Origin: SIG644 sp045613985
Lineage (GTDB): Bacteria > Bacillota > Clostridia > Oscillospirales > CAG-272
Length of the DNA: 41,855 bases
Direction: 5' to 3'
Assembly (NCBI GenBank): GCA_045613985.1
Contig: JAZLCA010000011.1
Location: forward strand, 1-41,855
The notes beneath the pieces were generated by a model. It ran no database searches. It saw only the letters and a program-made list of their open reading frames with translations, and was not told the DNA's origin. Of this stretch, positions 1-7,477 are shown one piece after another; the stretch's first letter is position 1, and the number at the start of each line of letters is the position of its first letter. The position numbers and the translations under genes are program-made.

Positions 1-503
1 AGACGAATGGTCGTGACCTCGGCAAACTCCAAAAGTCCCCACTGAACGTCATCATCACGGTCGGTCAAGTCATACAACATTTTGTAAGCCACCAGGGGAC
101 GATAGATGTCCTCGCGGCCAAAGGAACCGTCGCTCTTGGCCAAAACACCGCCCTGCCACAGCTCTTCATCCGAATCGGAAATGAGCGACAGATAAAAGTC
201 CATGCGGTCATTGAGGGCCGAAAAGGTCAGCTGCTCCACGGGGATATTTTTGCGCTGTGTTTGATCATACAAAAAGAAGTTGGGCTCGCTCTCACGCGAC
301 AGGTAGAAATAAAACAGCGACAATCCCATCAGGACAAACAGAAGCACACCCGCAATGCGAAGAAGAACTTTCTGGTAGTTAGCGACCATGCTCGACGCGC
401 TGATCAGCACGATGATTGCCGCCACAAGCGACAAAAACGCGATCACGAGCATCGCCACAGGCACCAAATGCTGTTTATTGTTTGATTGATTGGTATTGGA
501 CAT
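1..503 (-). CDS. Membrane protein of unknown function, truncated at window edge
   Basis: The first 167 codons of a minus-strand gene are present; the C-terminus lies beyond base 1. The start ATG (503-501) follows the ribosome site AAAGGAGGG with good spacing. The product begins with a short polar tail (residues 1-11), two hydrophobic membrane segments (about 12-34 and 46-68) and then a hydrophilic part rich in acidic residues. I do not recognise the family. It has its own sigma-A promoter and is divergent from mecA. The reading frame is open and codon use looks like that of the neighbours, so the gene is real; the function is unknown. Confidence 0.75.
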   Translation of the reverse strand, partial: MSNTNQSNNKQHLVPVAMLVIAFLSLVAAIIVLISASSMVANYQKVLLRIAGVLLFVLMGLSLFYFYLSRESEPNFFLYDQTQRKNIPVEQLTFSALNDRMDFYLSLISDSDEELWQGGVLAKSDGSFGREDIYRPLVAYKMLYDLTDRDDDVQWGLLEFAEVTTIR

Positions 504-532
504 AGACAGCCCTCCTTTATCGTAAACAATCT

Positions 533-546
533 CCGCATCACTGCGG
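533..546 (-). other. 5'-leader hairpin with GTGA tetraloop
   Basis: In the minus-strand transcript CCGCA and TGCGG pair around a GTGA loop, a GNRA-type tetraloop. The hairpin lies about 20 nt downstream of the predicted transcription start and upstream of the ribosome site of the truncated membrane-protein gene. The role is unknown. Confidence 0.4.
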
Positions 547-570
547 ACATCTTTGATATCATTGCAGTAT

Positions 571-599
571 AGTATACCACATTTTCCCGTAAATTTCAA
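571..599 (-). promoter_or_regulatory. Sigma-A promoter of the truncated membrane-protein gene
   Basis: On the minus strand TTGAAA (599-594) and TATACT (576-571) are separated by 17 bp, close to the housekeeping consensus. The expected start is near 564, giving a leader of about 60 nt before the ATG at 503. Confidence 0.8.
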
Positions 600-628
600 G
601 TCCCCTCGCCATTTTTTATCGTCGGACA

Positions 629-658
629 AATAAAAAAGTGTCTCGGCCTTTGGAGACA
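629..658 (-). terminator. Orphan intrinsic terminator, minus strand
   Basis: Read on the minus strand, TGTCTC and GAGACA form a 6-bp stem with an 8-nt loop, followed by a C and six T residues. It sits between the two divergent promoters. No minus-strand gene lies directly upstream, so it would stop only antisense transcription coming from the mecA side. Confidence 0.45.
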
Positions 659-705
659 GGAAAATTACCATATTTTTTGGACTATCATTTTCTCTCCGTT
701 TGTAC

Positions 706-711
706 TATAAT
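706..711 (+). promoter_or_regulatory. -10 box upstream of mecA
   Basis: A perfect TATAAT lies 53 bp before the mecA start. No good -35 is present at 17 bp (only TATCAT); TTGGAC at 677-682 is 23 bp away, which is too far. The promoter may need an activator or be weak. Confidence 0.45.
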
Positions 712-727
712 GTTAATAACCAACGTT

Positions 728-747
728 GCAGGCACGGTACCGCCTGC
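728..747 (+). other. Leader inverted repeat before the mecA ribosome site
   Basis: GCAGGC (728-733) and GCCTGC (742-747) are perfect 6-bp arms. The hairpin ends three bases before the GAGGAGG ribosome site, so it could affect access to it. Confidence 0.4.
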
Positions 748-764
748 TGTGAGGAGGAAACAAC

Positions 765-1373
765 ATGGATCTGATCAAGATCAACGAAAATAAGCTAAAG
801 ATCATGCTAACGCCTGTGGATATGCAAAGCTACTCGCTTTGCGCTGACGAACTGGATTGTACCAATATTGAAACGAGGGAGGCCTTTCGCAGTATCATGG
901 ACGAGGCGCGCAATCGCACCGGCTTTGATGCGGGGGGCAATCAGATTTACGTTCAACTGTATCCCTCCAAAGAGGGCGGGTGCGAGTTGTTTGTTACCAA
1001 GCTCGGCTTACTTGGAGAAGGAAACCGCATAAAGCGCAGTCCGGAGAGCATTCCTGCGCAGGTGCATCAAACGGAACGCTCGGTCGCCTTTGCGTTTGAG
1101 CGTCTGGATCATTTGTTGCGGGTATGCCGATGGCTGAGCGTCAACGCTGTTCGTGCCAAAAGCGCCGTCTATCACGGAGAGGAAGGCCACTACTATCTAC
1201 TGTTAGAGCAATATGCCAACAACCGCCACGCTCCCCTTTTGGAGCATTCGATGCTTGCGTCGATCCACGAATATGGCACGCCTCAAAACGCCGACGCGCT
1301 GCGTCTTTACATAAAGGAGCACGCCACCGTCGTGTGCGAGCGCGGAGCCATAGAAAAGCTCGCCCATCTTTGA
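765..1373 (+). CDS. mecA: MecA-family adaptor protein
   Basis: The protein has 202 residues, slightly shorter than Bacillus MecA (about 218). It has the MecA layout: an N-terminal domain beginning MDLIKINENKLKIMLT that in the family binds substrates, a linker (about 85-105), and a C-terminal alpha/beta domain that in the family docks on ClpC. The EHATVV...AIEKL ending is typical. By family knowledge it delivers proteins such as ComK to the ClpCP protease in the cytoplasm; the targets here are unknown and no clpC is in the window. The start follows GAGGAGGAAACAAC. It is monocistronic, with a weak promoter and a strong terminator. I am confident of the family, less of the substrate. Confidence 0.82.
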   Translation: MDLIKINENKLKIMLTPVDMQSYSLCADELDCTNIETREAFRSIMDEARNRTGFDAGGNQIYVQLYPSKEGGCELFVTKLGLLGEGNRIKRSPESIPAQVHQTERSVAFAFERLDHLLRVCRWLSVNAVRAKSAVYHGEEGHYYLLLEQYANNRHAPLLEHSMLASIHEYGTPQNADALRLYIKEHATVVCERGAIEKLAHL

Positions 1374-1376
1374 CCG

Positions 1377-1405
1377 AAAATCCCGCCGACATCGGCGGGA
1401 TTTTT
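1377..1405 (+). terminator. Intrinsic terminator after mecA
   Basis: TCCCGCCGA and TCGGCGGGA form a GC-rich stem just after the mecA stop, followed by TTTTT. Confidence 0.88.
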
Positions 1406-1426
1406 CGTTGCACCACGGTGCAAGGG

Positions 1427-1455
1427 TTGACATCTGACAAAGAAGATGCTAAAAT
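1427..1455 (+). promoter_or_regulatory. Sigma-A promoter of the cysK operon
   Basis: TTGACA (1427-1432) and TAAAAT (1450-1455) are 17 bp apart. The predicted start near 1462 makes the ATG at 1467 unlikely and supports the start at 1485, which has an AGGAGGT site. Confidence 0.82.
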
Positions 1456-1484
1456 GACTATATCAAATGGCACAGGAGGTAATT

Positions 1485-2102
1485 ATGGCAAAAAAGCTGT
1501 TCCGGCACGCCGCGTACGTCATCGGTTATGCGTTTTTGATCGGTCTGATTGGTCCCATTGAAAACTGGATCTATAATCCCTCGCTGACCCATCATACCTT
1601 TTCGGACTGGAGCAACGTATGGTATTGGATCATGTGCCTGATCCTTTCCGCTATTCTGTATCTCGTCGGGGGCTATTTTTTGCAATATCGTCCGAGAAGC
1701 TTTTATTATTGCTCCGATATCATCAGCCTGACGCTCGTCATAGTGATTGGGTTTTGGAGCAGTATCCTCGTTGCCATTTTTGTTCCATGGCCCGAAAATA
1801 TCGCTATGAAAATCTCTTTGATCTGCGCCTATATTCTCTTGCTCGCCTTTTTGATCTACGCATCGGGACATCGCGGTCTTGCCATCTATCCGGACAAGAT
1901 CCGCATTTTCAAGTTCCGCATCAAGACGTATCAAACAACCAAGGTAGACAGCATCGCCGTTGAGTACGGTGACTTTGTCGCCAATATCCATATCACCGTC
2001 TGCGGTGAGACAACCACCTTCCGCCTGCCGAATTTTGCCGCCCGCCTTTGCCAGCGGCGATTGAAAACCATCCCCACCGTCCAAAAGGAGCCAACGCCAT
2101 GA
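1485..2102 (+). CDS. Four-pass membrane protein with soluble C-terminal domain
   Basis: The protein has 205 residues and an unrecognised family. Four hydrophobic segments (about 9-25, 42-63, 78-100, 107-127) are followed by a soluble tail (about 130-205) rich in beta-type sequence. The tail loosely recalls the PH-like tails of bacterial membrane proteins; that is a guess. The start at 1485 is chosen because AGGAGGT lies 4 nt upstream; an in-frame ATG at 1467 lies before the ribosome site. It is first in an operon, and its stop overlaps the cysK start (ATGA), so the two are translationally coupled. A link to sulfur metabolism is only suggested by position. Confidence 0.72.
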   Translation: MAKKLFRHAAYVIGYAFLIGLIGPIENWIYNPSLTHHTFSDWSNVWYWIMCLILSAILYLVGGYFLQYRPRSFYYCSDIISLTLVIVIGFWSSILVAIFVPWPENIAMKISLICAYILLLAFLIYASGHRGLAIYPDKIRIFKFRIKTYQTTKVDSIAVEYGDFVANIHITVCGETTTFRLPNFAARLCQRRLKTIPTVQKEPTP

Positions 2103-3025
2103 ACGTATACACCTCGGTCGATCAGCTCATCGGGAAAACTCCGTTACTTGAGCTGACCAATATCGAAAAAGAATACTCCCTAAAAGCAACCTTGCTCGCC
2201 AAGCTCGAGGGCTTCAACCCCGCAGGCTCAGCCAAGGACCGCGTGGCTCTTGCCATGATCCATGCGGCCCAACGAGAAGGCAAGCTGTCGTCAGGTGCGA
2301 CCATCATCGAGCCCACCAGCGGTAATACGGGCATTGGTCTTTGCGCGCTGGCCGCCGCACGAGGCTACCGCGCCGTCATCGTCATGCCCGATAACATGTC
2401 GGTCGAGCGCATCCGCTTGATGCAAGCATACGGTGCTGAAGTGGTGCTGACGCCTGCCGCACTCGGTATGACAGGAGCCATCCGGAAGGCTCGGGAGTTG
2501 GCCGCCGCCATCCCAAACAGTTTCATCCCCGATCAGTTTTCCAACCCTGCCAACCCCGCCGCGCATTTTGAGACCACGGGACCCGAAATTTGGAATGACA
2601 CCGAGGGACAGGTTGATATTTTCCTTGCAGGCGTGGGCACCGGAGGAACACTTTCGGGCTGTGGCGCCTATTTGAAGCAGCAAAATCCCGCCGTGCAGAT
2701 CGTTGCCGTTGAGCCGGCCTCCTCTCCCCTGCTCTCCGAAGGTCGTTCGGGCACACACGGCATCTCGGGTATTGGACCCAATTTCATACCCGACACCCTT
2801 AACACCGACGTGTACGACGAGATCGTCGCTGTCACCGAAGATCAGGCCTATACCGCAGGGCGCCTGCTCGCCCGCCGCGAGGGTATTCTTTGCGGTATCT
2901 CCTCGGGCGCGGCACTTCACGCCGCAATTCAGTTGGCAAGGCGCGAAGAAAACCACGGCAAAACCATCGTAGTTCTGCTCCCCGATACGGGCGAACGGTA
3001 TCTTTCCACAGAAATGTTTTCTTAA
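2099..3025 (+). CDS. cysK: Cysteine synthase (O-acetylserine sulfhydrylase)
   Basis: This PLP enzyme of 308 residues makes L-cysteine from O-acetylserine and sulfide in the cytoplasm. The PLP lysine is K46 in NPAGSAKDR (the family usually has SVKDR); the substrate loop TSGNTG is at residues 73-78, and the phosphate-binding loop GVGTGGT is near residue 180. The C-terminal LLPDTGERYLST is the classic CysK ending. Length matches the family (about 305-315). The ATG at 2099 overlaps the preceding stop and follows AAAAGGAG; an upstream in-frame ATG at 2048 lies inside the preceding gene and adds non-conserved residues. No cysE or T-box leader is present nearby. Confidence 0.93.
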   Translation: MNVYTSVDQLIGKTPLLELTNIEKEYSLKATLLAKLEGFNPAGSAKDRVALAMIHAAQREGKLSSGATIIEPTSGNTGIGLCALAAARGYRAVIVMPDNMSVERIRLMQAYGAEVVLTPAALGMTGAIRKARELAAAIPNSFIPDQFSNPANPAAHFETTGPEIWNDTEGQVDIFLAGVGTGGTLSGCGAYLKQQNPAVQIVAVEPASSPLLSEGRSGTHGISGIGPNFIPDTLNTDVYDEIVAVTEDQAYTAGRLLARREGILCGISSGAALHAAIQLARREENHGKTIVVLLPDTGERYLSTEMFS

Positions 3026-3055
3026 TCAAACCGCCGCGAAAGGAGCGCTTTTCCA

Positions 3056-3505
3056 ATGAGGAGAAACACAGAAAATCCGTCCTCGAACTTGGGCGATAGC
3101 TATCACCAAACGCCTGGTGATACCTCTGAGGGGCGCTGGCTCACCGTTCTGTTTTCATTGATTGGCTGTGTTCTTGGCGCCGCAAGCTTTGTTGTGTATA
3201 TCAAATGCCGCGCGATGACCGCGCTGCTTGCCGCGCTTTCGATCCTGGATCTCGCTTATGCCTATATAGAAATCAGCCATCTCTATATCCGCAAATACTG
3301 GTTCCGATATCACCGTCGGTTGGCAGTGATGCTATCTTTGTCCGCTTATTGGATCATCGCGTTTTTACTTGTTATCTGTATAAACCATCACATTCTATCG
3401 CTCTCTTTCACATGGCAATTGGCATGGGTTCCCTTTTTCCTCATGCCGCCTGCGATCGTGCTGGCACTTGCCGTATATTGCATGATACATATCATCGGAG
3501 GTTGA
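3056..3505 (+). CDS. Small multi-pass membrane protein, unknown function
   Basis: The protein has 149 residues with about four hydrophobic segments (about 28-47, 53-72, 88-111, 121-147) after a polar N-terminus of 26 residues. GAAAGGAG precedes the ATG. It lies 30 nt after cysK and 14 nt before the sugar kinase, so it is in the same operon. I recognise no family or motif; the basic stretch between segments 2 and 3 (YIRKYWFRYHRR) probably faces the cytoplasm. It could be a small transporter subunit, but nothing shows this. Confidence 0.68.
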   Translation: MRRNTENPSSNLGDSYHQTPGDTSEGRWLTVLFSLIGCVLGAASFVVYIKCRAMTALLAALSILDLAYAYIEISHLYIRKYWFRYHRRLAVMLSLSAYWIIAFLLVICINHHILSLSFTWQLAWVPFFLMPPAIVLALAVYCMIHIIGG

Positions 3506-3519
3506 AGAAAGGAGTCATC

Positions 3520-4440
3520 ATGCCAAACATTCTCATCATCAGCTCTGCCAATATGGATTTCGTTATGCCGCTTGCCACTCTGCCTGCGCGCGGGCAGACC
3601 GTTATCGAATCGGGCAAGTACTGCTACGTTCCCGGCGGTAAGGGGGCCAACTCGGCCGTCGCCGTTGCACGCCTTGGCGGAAATTGTACTTTCTGCGCCA
3701 AGCTCGGTCGTGACGACAACGGCGACGCGCTCGCCGCGCTGTACGAGCGTGAAGGCATCGACTGCCGAGCAATCTTCCGTAGCCATGACACTCCAACAGG
3801 GCTTGCCACTATCATGGTGGAAGCGGACGGTGCCAACCGCATCGTCGTCTACCCGGGCGCCAATATGACGCTGACCGAAGAAGACATCGACTTCGCGCTG
3901 GACACCGCTCCCGACGCGCTGTATCTGCAATTGGAAATTTCCCATGAGGCCGTTTTGTATGCCGCCAACGAGGCCGCCGCTCGCGGCATCCCCGTCTTTA
4001 TGGACGCAGGACCTGCCGACGCTGCCTTTCCCTTGGAACAATTACCCCCGCTCGTCCTATTCTCCCCCAACGAAACCGAGGCCGAGATCTTCTCCGGCAT
4101 CAGCCCCGATAGTGAGGACAACTGCCTTGCCTGCGCAATAGCTTTGTCCAAGCGCGTTTGCGCGCAATATATCGTGCTGAAATTGGGCGGTCGCGGCGCG
4201 TATCTGTACGACACCGCGGCAAAGAAAGGAAGACTCCTGCCCCCGCTCCCCGTGGACGCCGTGGATACCACCGCCGCAGGCGATGCGTTCACCGCCGCGC
4301 TGACGCTCGCCTATCTTCAAACGAATGACATGACCGCCGCCGTACGCTACGCCAACGCTGTGGGGGCGCTGACCGTCAGCCGCGCAGGTGCGTCGTCGTC
4401 ACTTCCGACCAAAGCAGAGGTTGAAGAATTTCTGAAATAA
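3520..4440 (+). CDS. rbsK: Ribokinase-family sugar kinase (PfkB)
   Basis: This PfkB-family kinase of 306 residues matches ribokinase in length. N-terminal SSANMDFV with D13 binds the sugar; GGKGANSAVA (39-48) is signature 1. Signature 2, DTTAAGDAFTAAL, holds the catalytic base D255. By family it phosphorylates ribose, or another furanose, with ATP in the cytoplasm. The start is set by GAAAGGAG 6 nt before ATG 3520. It is the last gene of the cysK operon and ends at a hairpin. There is no ribose transporter beside it, so the substrate could be another sugar or a nucleoside, and the gene symbol is tentative. Confidence 0.82.
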   Translation: MPNILIISSANMDFVMPLATLPARGQTVIESGKYCYVPGGKGANSAVAVARLGGNCTFCAKLGRDDNGDALAALYEREGIDCRAIFRSHDTPTGLATIMVEADGANRIVVYPGANMTLTEEDIDFALDTAPDALYLQLEISHEAVLYAANEAAARGIPVFMDAGPADAAFPLEQLPPLVLFSPNETEAEIFSGISPDSEDNCLACAIALSKRVCAQYIVLKLGGRGAYLYDTAAKKGRLLPPLPVDAVDTTAAGDAFTAALTLAYLQTNDMTAAVRYANAVGALTVSRAGASSSLPTKAEVEEFLK

Positions 4441-4444
4441 CAAA

Positions 4445-4476
4445 CAACCCCGACCAAGAAACCATGGTCGGGGTTG
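4445..4476. terminator. Bidirectional hairpin between converging genes
   Basis: A perfect 12-bp stem (CAACCCCGACCA / TGGTCGGGGTTG) with an 8-nt loop lies between the ends of the sugar kinase and the HAD gene. T-runs on either side are short, but the position between converging genes supports a terminator. Confidence 0.7.
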
Positions 4477-4487
4477 CTGCTTTGTAT

Positions 4488-5168
4488 TCAGATAATATCG
4501 CAAAGATCGGTAAAATCCGTGACCGTCGCGTCGGCCTCGGCCTGCATCTGTTCCCATGTGTTGTCTGCGTGGGCGTCGTATACGCCTACGGTGGCGATAC
4601 CGAGCGATTTGGCGGTGCGGATGGCGGTGAGGTTGTCGTCAAAGAAGACGGCCTCGGATGGCTCAACGCCGAAATGCTCAAGCGCCATGCGATAGATGGC
4701 AGGGTCAGTCTTGGGGAGTCCCACGTGGTCGCAGTTGAGAATGAAGTGGAACCAACCCGTCATGCCGTTGCGTGCAAGACAAGGCAGAATGCGCCCGATG
4801 GTCGCGGCGGTCACAAGACCGACCTTGACGCCCTTCTCCCGCAACGCGCGAACAAGCTCGTAAGCGCCCGGTTTGGCCTCGATATGATTCTCATATTGCT
4901 CCTGCGAGAGCTGTTCGATCTCGCCAAGGATAGACTCGACCGTGCCTTTACAGCCGTAGTCCAGAAAGAACTGGGCCGTTTCCTCCTCGGTCAGCGGGAT
5001 CAGAGGAAACATAAACTCCTCGGTGAAATTGTCGGGGATCGGCAGACCGTGCAGACGAAGCATTTGCTTGTCCACCTCGCCCCACATGCCCATCGAATCC
5101 ACGAGCGTTCCGTCAAAATCAAATAATACTACCTTTTTATCCTTCAAAATGCGCGAAATGGCGTCCAT
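4488..5168 (-). CDS. HAD-superfamily hydrolase (phosphatase, subfamily IA)
   Basis: The protein has 226 residues and all four HAD motifs: DFDGT with nucleophile D17 and acid/base D19, the VTAAT motif II threonine/serine position, lysine in GLPKTDPAIY, and the acidic pair in FFDDN. The cap lies between motifs I and II, as in subfamily IA (phosphoglycolate phosphatase, beta-phosphoglucomutase). The substrate cannot be read from the sequence. AAGGAGATCACA precedes the ATG. It has its own promoter, but no terminator separates it from the sigma-factor unit upstream, so read-through is possible. Confidence 0.86.
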   Translation of the reverse strand: MDAISRILKDKKVVLFDFDGTLVDSMGMWGEVDKQMLRLHGLPIPDNFTEEFMFPLIPLTEEETAQFFLDYGCKGTVESILGEIEQLSQEQYENHIEAKPGAYELVRALREKGVKVGLVTAATIGRILPCLARNGMTGWFHFILNCDHVGLPKTDPAIYRMALEHFGVEPSEAVFFDDNLTAIRTAKSLGIATVGVYDAHADNTWEQMQAEADATVTDFTDLCDII

Positions 5169-5198
5169 TGTGATCTCCTTTTTTTGTGGTGGAAGAAA

Positions 5199-5227
5199 AG
5201 TATATCACAAAACGACATTCTTTGCAA
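5199..5227 (-). promoter_or_regulatory. Sigma-A promoter of the HAD hydrolase gene
   Basis: On the minus strand TTGCAA (5227-5222) and TATACT (5204-5199) are 17 bp apart; the start would be near 5192, a short leader before the AAGGAGA site. Confidence 0.8.
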
Positions 5228-5262
5228 GAGAAATTTTTTATTTATTTGTGTTTCTCCGTTGA

Positions 5263-6717
5263 CTAATCGGGTATTAAGTCCCAATCTCTGCAATTTTGAA
5301 TGATCCAATCCACGCAGCAAATCATATCATACTGATCCCCCCCACGCGTCTCATAGGTGATATAGCATGGTCCGATTTGAAAAACCGCACAGTATAGCGG
5401 CTGTCCGTCTTTGGATAGGTCATACAGTTCCACGTCTACACCATCAAAGTTCGCAATCACTGCAGAATCGCAGTCAAAAACATAATTAATGAGAGGACCG
5501 TTCTCGGAAATGCAAAATACTTGCCCCTCCTCACCGTCTCGCAAATGGGTGCTAACGCCGCTGACGAGTTTTGAGCGATCTACCTCGTTCGTATCAGGGT
5601 CTAAGGCATAGTCGAAGCGATACCGTACTTCATACTCGCTCCGATAGTCAGTACGCGGCCAAAAAATATAAAGTAGATAGCTATAGTCATCCGCATGAGG
5701 ATATACCGATAGGAATTCTTCCTTACTGACAAACACGGAATCGACCAAGCGTTTACCGGCACTTTGATATTCCGAGATCACGTTGAACTTGGGTAGCTCG
5801 GGCAGGTCCAGAGTATCGGCATTTTTCACCATTTCTTTCGGGGTTGTTATACGAAATTGTTCAAACAACGACAAAAGCTCTTGCGGAATAACATCCGGAC
5901 AGCGGTAATTGGAGAATCTTAAAACAACTTTAAGCGCCGGGGAATCTGCTCCATCGATCGTAATGTATCCGGCATAAAATGGATATTGACTTTTTTTGCA
6001 ATAACCGTCATAATAATATTCATAATAAGACAGCCAGGTTTTCACAGAATAACCGTTTCCCTTGATGATAGCAATTGGCTCTCCTTCTTCACGTTCCATT
6101 TCATTTTCGAATTTATCGTCGCAATCGATACTCAAAAAGAACGTATCTTGGCCATACTGAAATTGGTAACACATCAAACAACTAACAGGCCCTCTTCTCG
6201 AGTACAGCGCGTCATAGAATATCCCATCAAGTTGAATCAGCTCAGAATCTACCGGAACAAGTATTTGACGATCGGCCATTTTGCCATACATGTCCAAAAA
6301 TGCGTCTTTGGTTGTCATACTACTTGGATAAGAGTCAAAATACAAACCAAACCCCTCGCAATATCGCTCGAGTCTCCACGATTTGTCCAAAAATTCATCA
6401 TCGCCCAACTGTGCCGCATCATATAAAAACTTCAATTCTTCCCAAGAAGAAAAGTTCATTCCATTTCCTGGCAGTGAATCTATCTCCGGAGGTTCTACCA
6501 CGGGCGGGTCATCGTCCGGCGGCACCACGCCCGGCTCATCTCCGCGCCACAGCCATCCGGCACCGACGGCGATGATGACCGCCAAGCAGGCGCAAGCGAC
6601 GGCGCTCCAGCGGATGATGCGGGGGCGGCGGGGGCGACGGCCGGCATCATCAATGAGGTCATCCCCGATCATACCGATAGCATCCTGTAATAATTCTTGC
6701 TGTTCCATGCGTTTCAT
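5263..6717 (-). CDS. Membrane-anchored protein, probable anti-sigma factor
   Basis: The protein has 484 residues: a short cytoplasmic N-terminus (1-35) with a basic RRPRRPR stretch, one membrane segment (about 37-57), a Pro/Asp-rich linker (about 60-80), and a large extracytoplasmic domain of about 400 residues that I do not recognise. Aromatic and acidic residues are frequent and several cysteines are present. Its ATG overlaps the stop of the ECF sigma gene (ATGA), the usual coupling of a sigma factor with its anti-sigma; GGAGGG lies 9 nt upstream. By analogy the N-terminus would hold the sigma factor and the outer domain would sense a signal. No classic zinc-binding anti-sigma motif (HxxxCxxC) is visible, so the role rests on context. 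Confidence 0.7.
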   Translation of the reverse strand: MKRMEQQELLQDAIGMIGDDLIDDAGRRPRRPRIIRWSAVACACLAVIIAVGAGWLWRGDEPGVVPPDDDPPVVEPPEIDSLPGNGMNFSSWEELKFLYDAAQLGDDEFLDKSWRLERYCEGFGLYFDSYPSSMTTKDAFLDMYGKMADRQILVPVDSELIQLDGIFYDALYSRRGPVSCLMCYQFQYGQDTFFLSIDCDDKFENEMEREEGEPIAIIKGNGYSVKTWLSYYEYYYDGYCKKSQYPFYAGYITIDGADSPALKVVLRFSNYRCPDVIPQELLSLFEQFRITTPKEMVKNADTLDLPELPKFNVISEYQSAGKRLVDSVFVSKEEFLSVYPHADDYSYLLYIFWPRTDYRSEYEVRYRFDYALDPDTNEVDRSKLVSGVSTHLRDGEEGQVFCISENGPLINYVFDCDSAVIANFDGVDVELYDLSKDGQPLYCAVFQIGPCYITYETRGGDQYDMICCVDWIIQNCRDWDLIPD

Positions 6718-7277
6718 ACGAAAATGCCCTCCTTTGCAAGATAATCGCGCAAGCTCTCGCGGGTGCGGTGCAGCATCATTTTGACCTTACTCTGCCCGAA
6801 GCCGTACCGCCGCGCGATGGCCTTGACCGAGTCAAAATACCAATAGCGGCGCAAAAATACCCGCCGCTCGCTCTCATCCAGCGTGCGCAAAAAGGCGTCG
6901 ATGGCCCTCGCCAATTCCTCCTGGCGCAAGCCCGCGTCCACCGCTTGTGCGGTGTCGGGGATACATTCGTGCAGCTCCTCCAGCGTCAGCACTGCTTGGC
7001 CGCCGCCCCGCTTGTCGGCTGACTGCCGTTTGAGGCGGTCAAGCGAGATACGTCTTGTGATTTTACCGAGAAAGGTTTTAAGCAGGCTCGGCTTGTGGGG
7101 CGGCATAGCGTTCCATGCGGCGAGATAGGTGTCGTTTTCGCACTCCTCGGCGTCAGGCGCGCTGTGTAAAATGCCAAAGGCGATGGCGTAGCAGTAACGG
7201 CCGTATTTGTCTTTTGTTTCACAGATGGCCTGCTCGTTCCGTTGCCAGTACAGCTCTACAATACTTTTGTCATCCAT
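6714..7277 (-). CDS. ECF-type RNA polymerase sigma factor
   Basis: The protein has 187 residues, the usual size of an ECF sigma factor. Region 2 is at about 10-80 (AEECENDTYLAAWNAMPPHKP, then a basic RRISLDRLKRQ helix) and region 4 at about 120-180 (LDESERRVFLRRYWY, followed by the helix-turn-helix VKAIARRYGFGQSKVKMMLHR). It would direct RNA polymerase to a small regulon under control of the overlapping membrane protein. AAAGGAGATCACC precedes the ATG. Its promoter is sigma-A-like; I found no typical ECF autoregulatory AAC-type promoter. Confidence 0.9.
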   Translation of the reverse strand: MDDKSIVELYWQRNEQAICETKDKYGRYCYAIAFGILHSAPDAEECENDTYLAAWNAMPPHKPSLLKTFLGKITRRISLDRLKRQSADKRGGGQAVLTLEELHECIPDTAQAVDAGLRQEELARAIDAFLRTLDESERRVFLRRYWYFDSVKAIARRYGFGQSKVKMMLHRTRESLRDYLAKEGIFV

Positions 7278-7304
7278 GGTGATCTCCTTTCGCGTCGTAT
7301 TTTA

Positions 7305-7319
7305 GGAGGATTTTCCTCC
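7305..7319 (-). other. Leader inverted repeat of the sigma-factor gene
   Basis: GGAGGA and TCCTCC are perfect 6-bp arms around TTT, in the leader of the sigma gene. The arm resembles a ribosome site and could pair with, or decoy, the real site at about 7283-7290. A single CGAGTAGA copy lies just upstream on the transcript (7339-7332). Confidence 0.4.
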
Positions 7320-7372
7320 AGGGTTCACCCCTCTACTCGACAAAATCGGCGCGTGGTCACATCTTTTTTTCC

Positions 7373-7401
7373 ATTATACCACATTTTTTTATTTTGCGCA
7401 A
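7373..7401 (-). promoter_or_regulatory. Sigma-A promoter of the ECF sigma operon
   Basis: On the minus strand TTGCGC (7401-7396) and TATAAT (7378-7373) are 17 bp apart. Its -35 lies 18 bp from the -35 of the divergent flippase promoter. Confidence 0.8.
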
Positions 7402-7419
7402 AACTTCTCTTATTTCCGG

Positions 7420-7448
7420 TTGCTTTTTGACCAAAGTTATGCTATACT
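7420..7448 (+). promoter_or_regulatory. Sigma-A promoter of the flippase gene
   Basis: TTGCTT (7420-7425) and TATACT (7443-7448) are 17 bp apart, with an extended -10 TGC just upstream of the TATACT. The start would be near 7455. Confidence 0.78.
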
Positions 7449-7477
7449 AAACGGAGAAAACCAAGGGAGGTGAGAAC

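Noticed and set aside
1124..1561. Frame overlapping the mecA end and the terminator
   Set aside because: It crosses a strong terminator and has no ribosome site or similarity.
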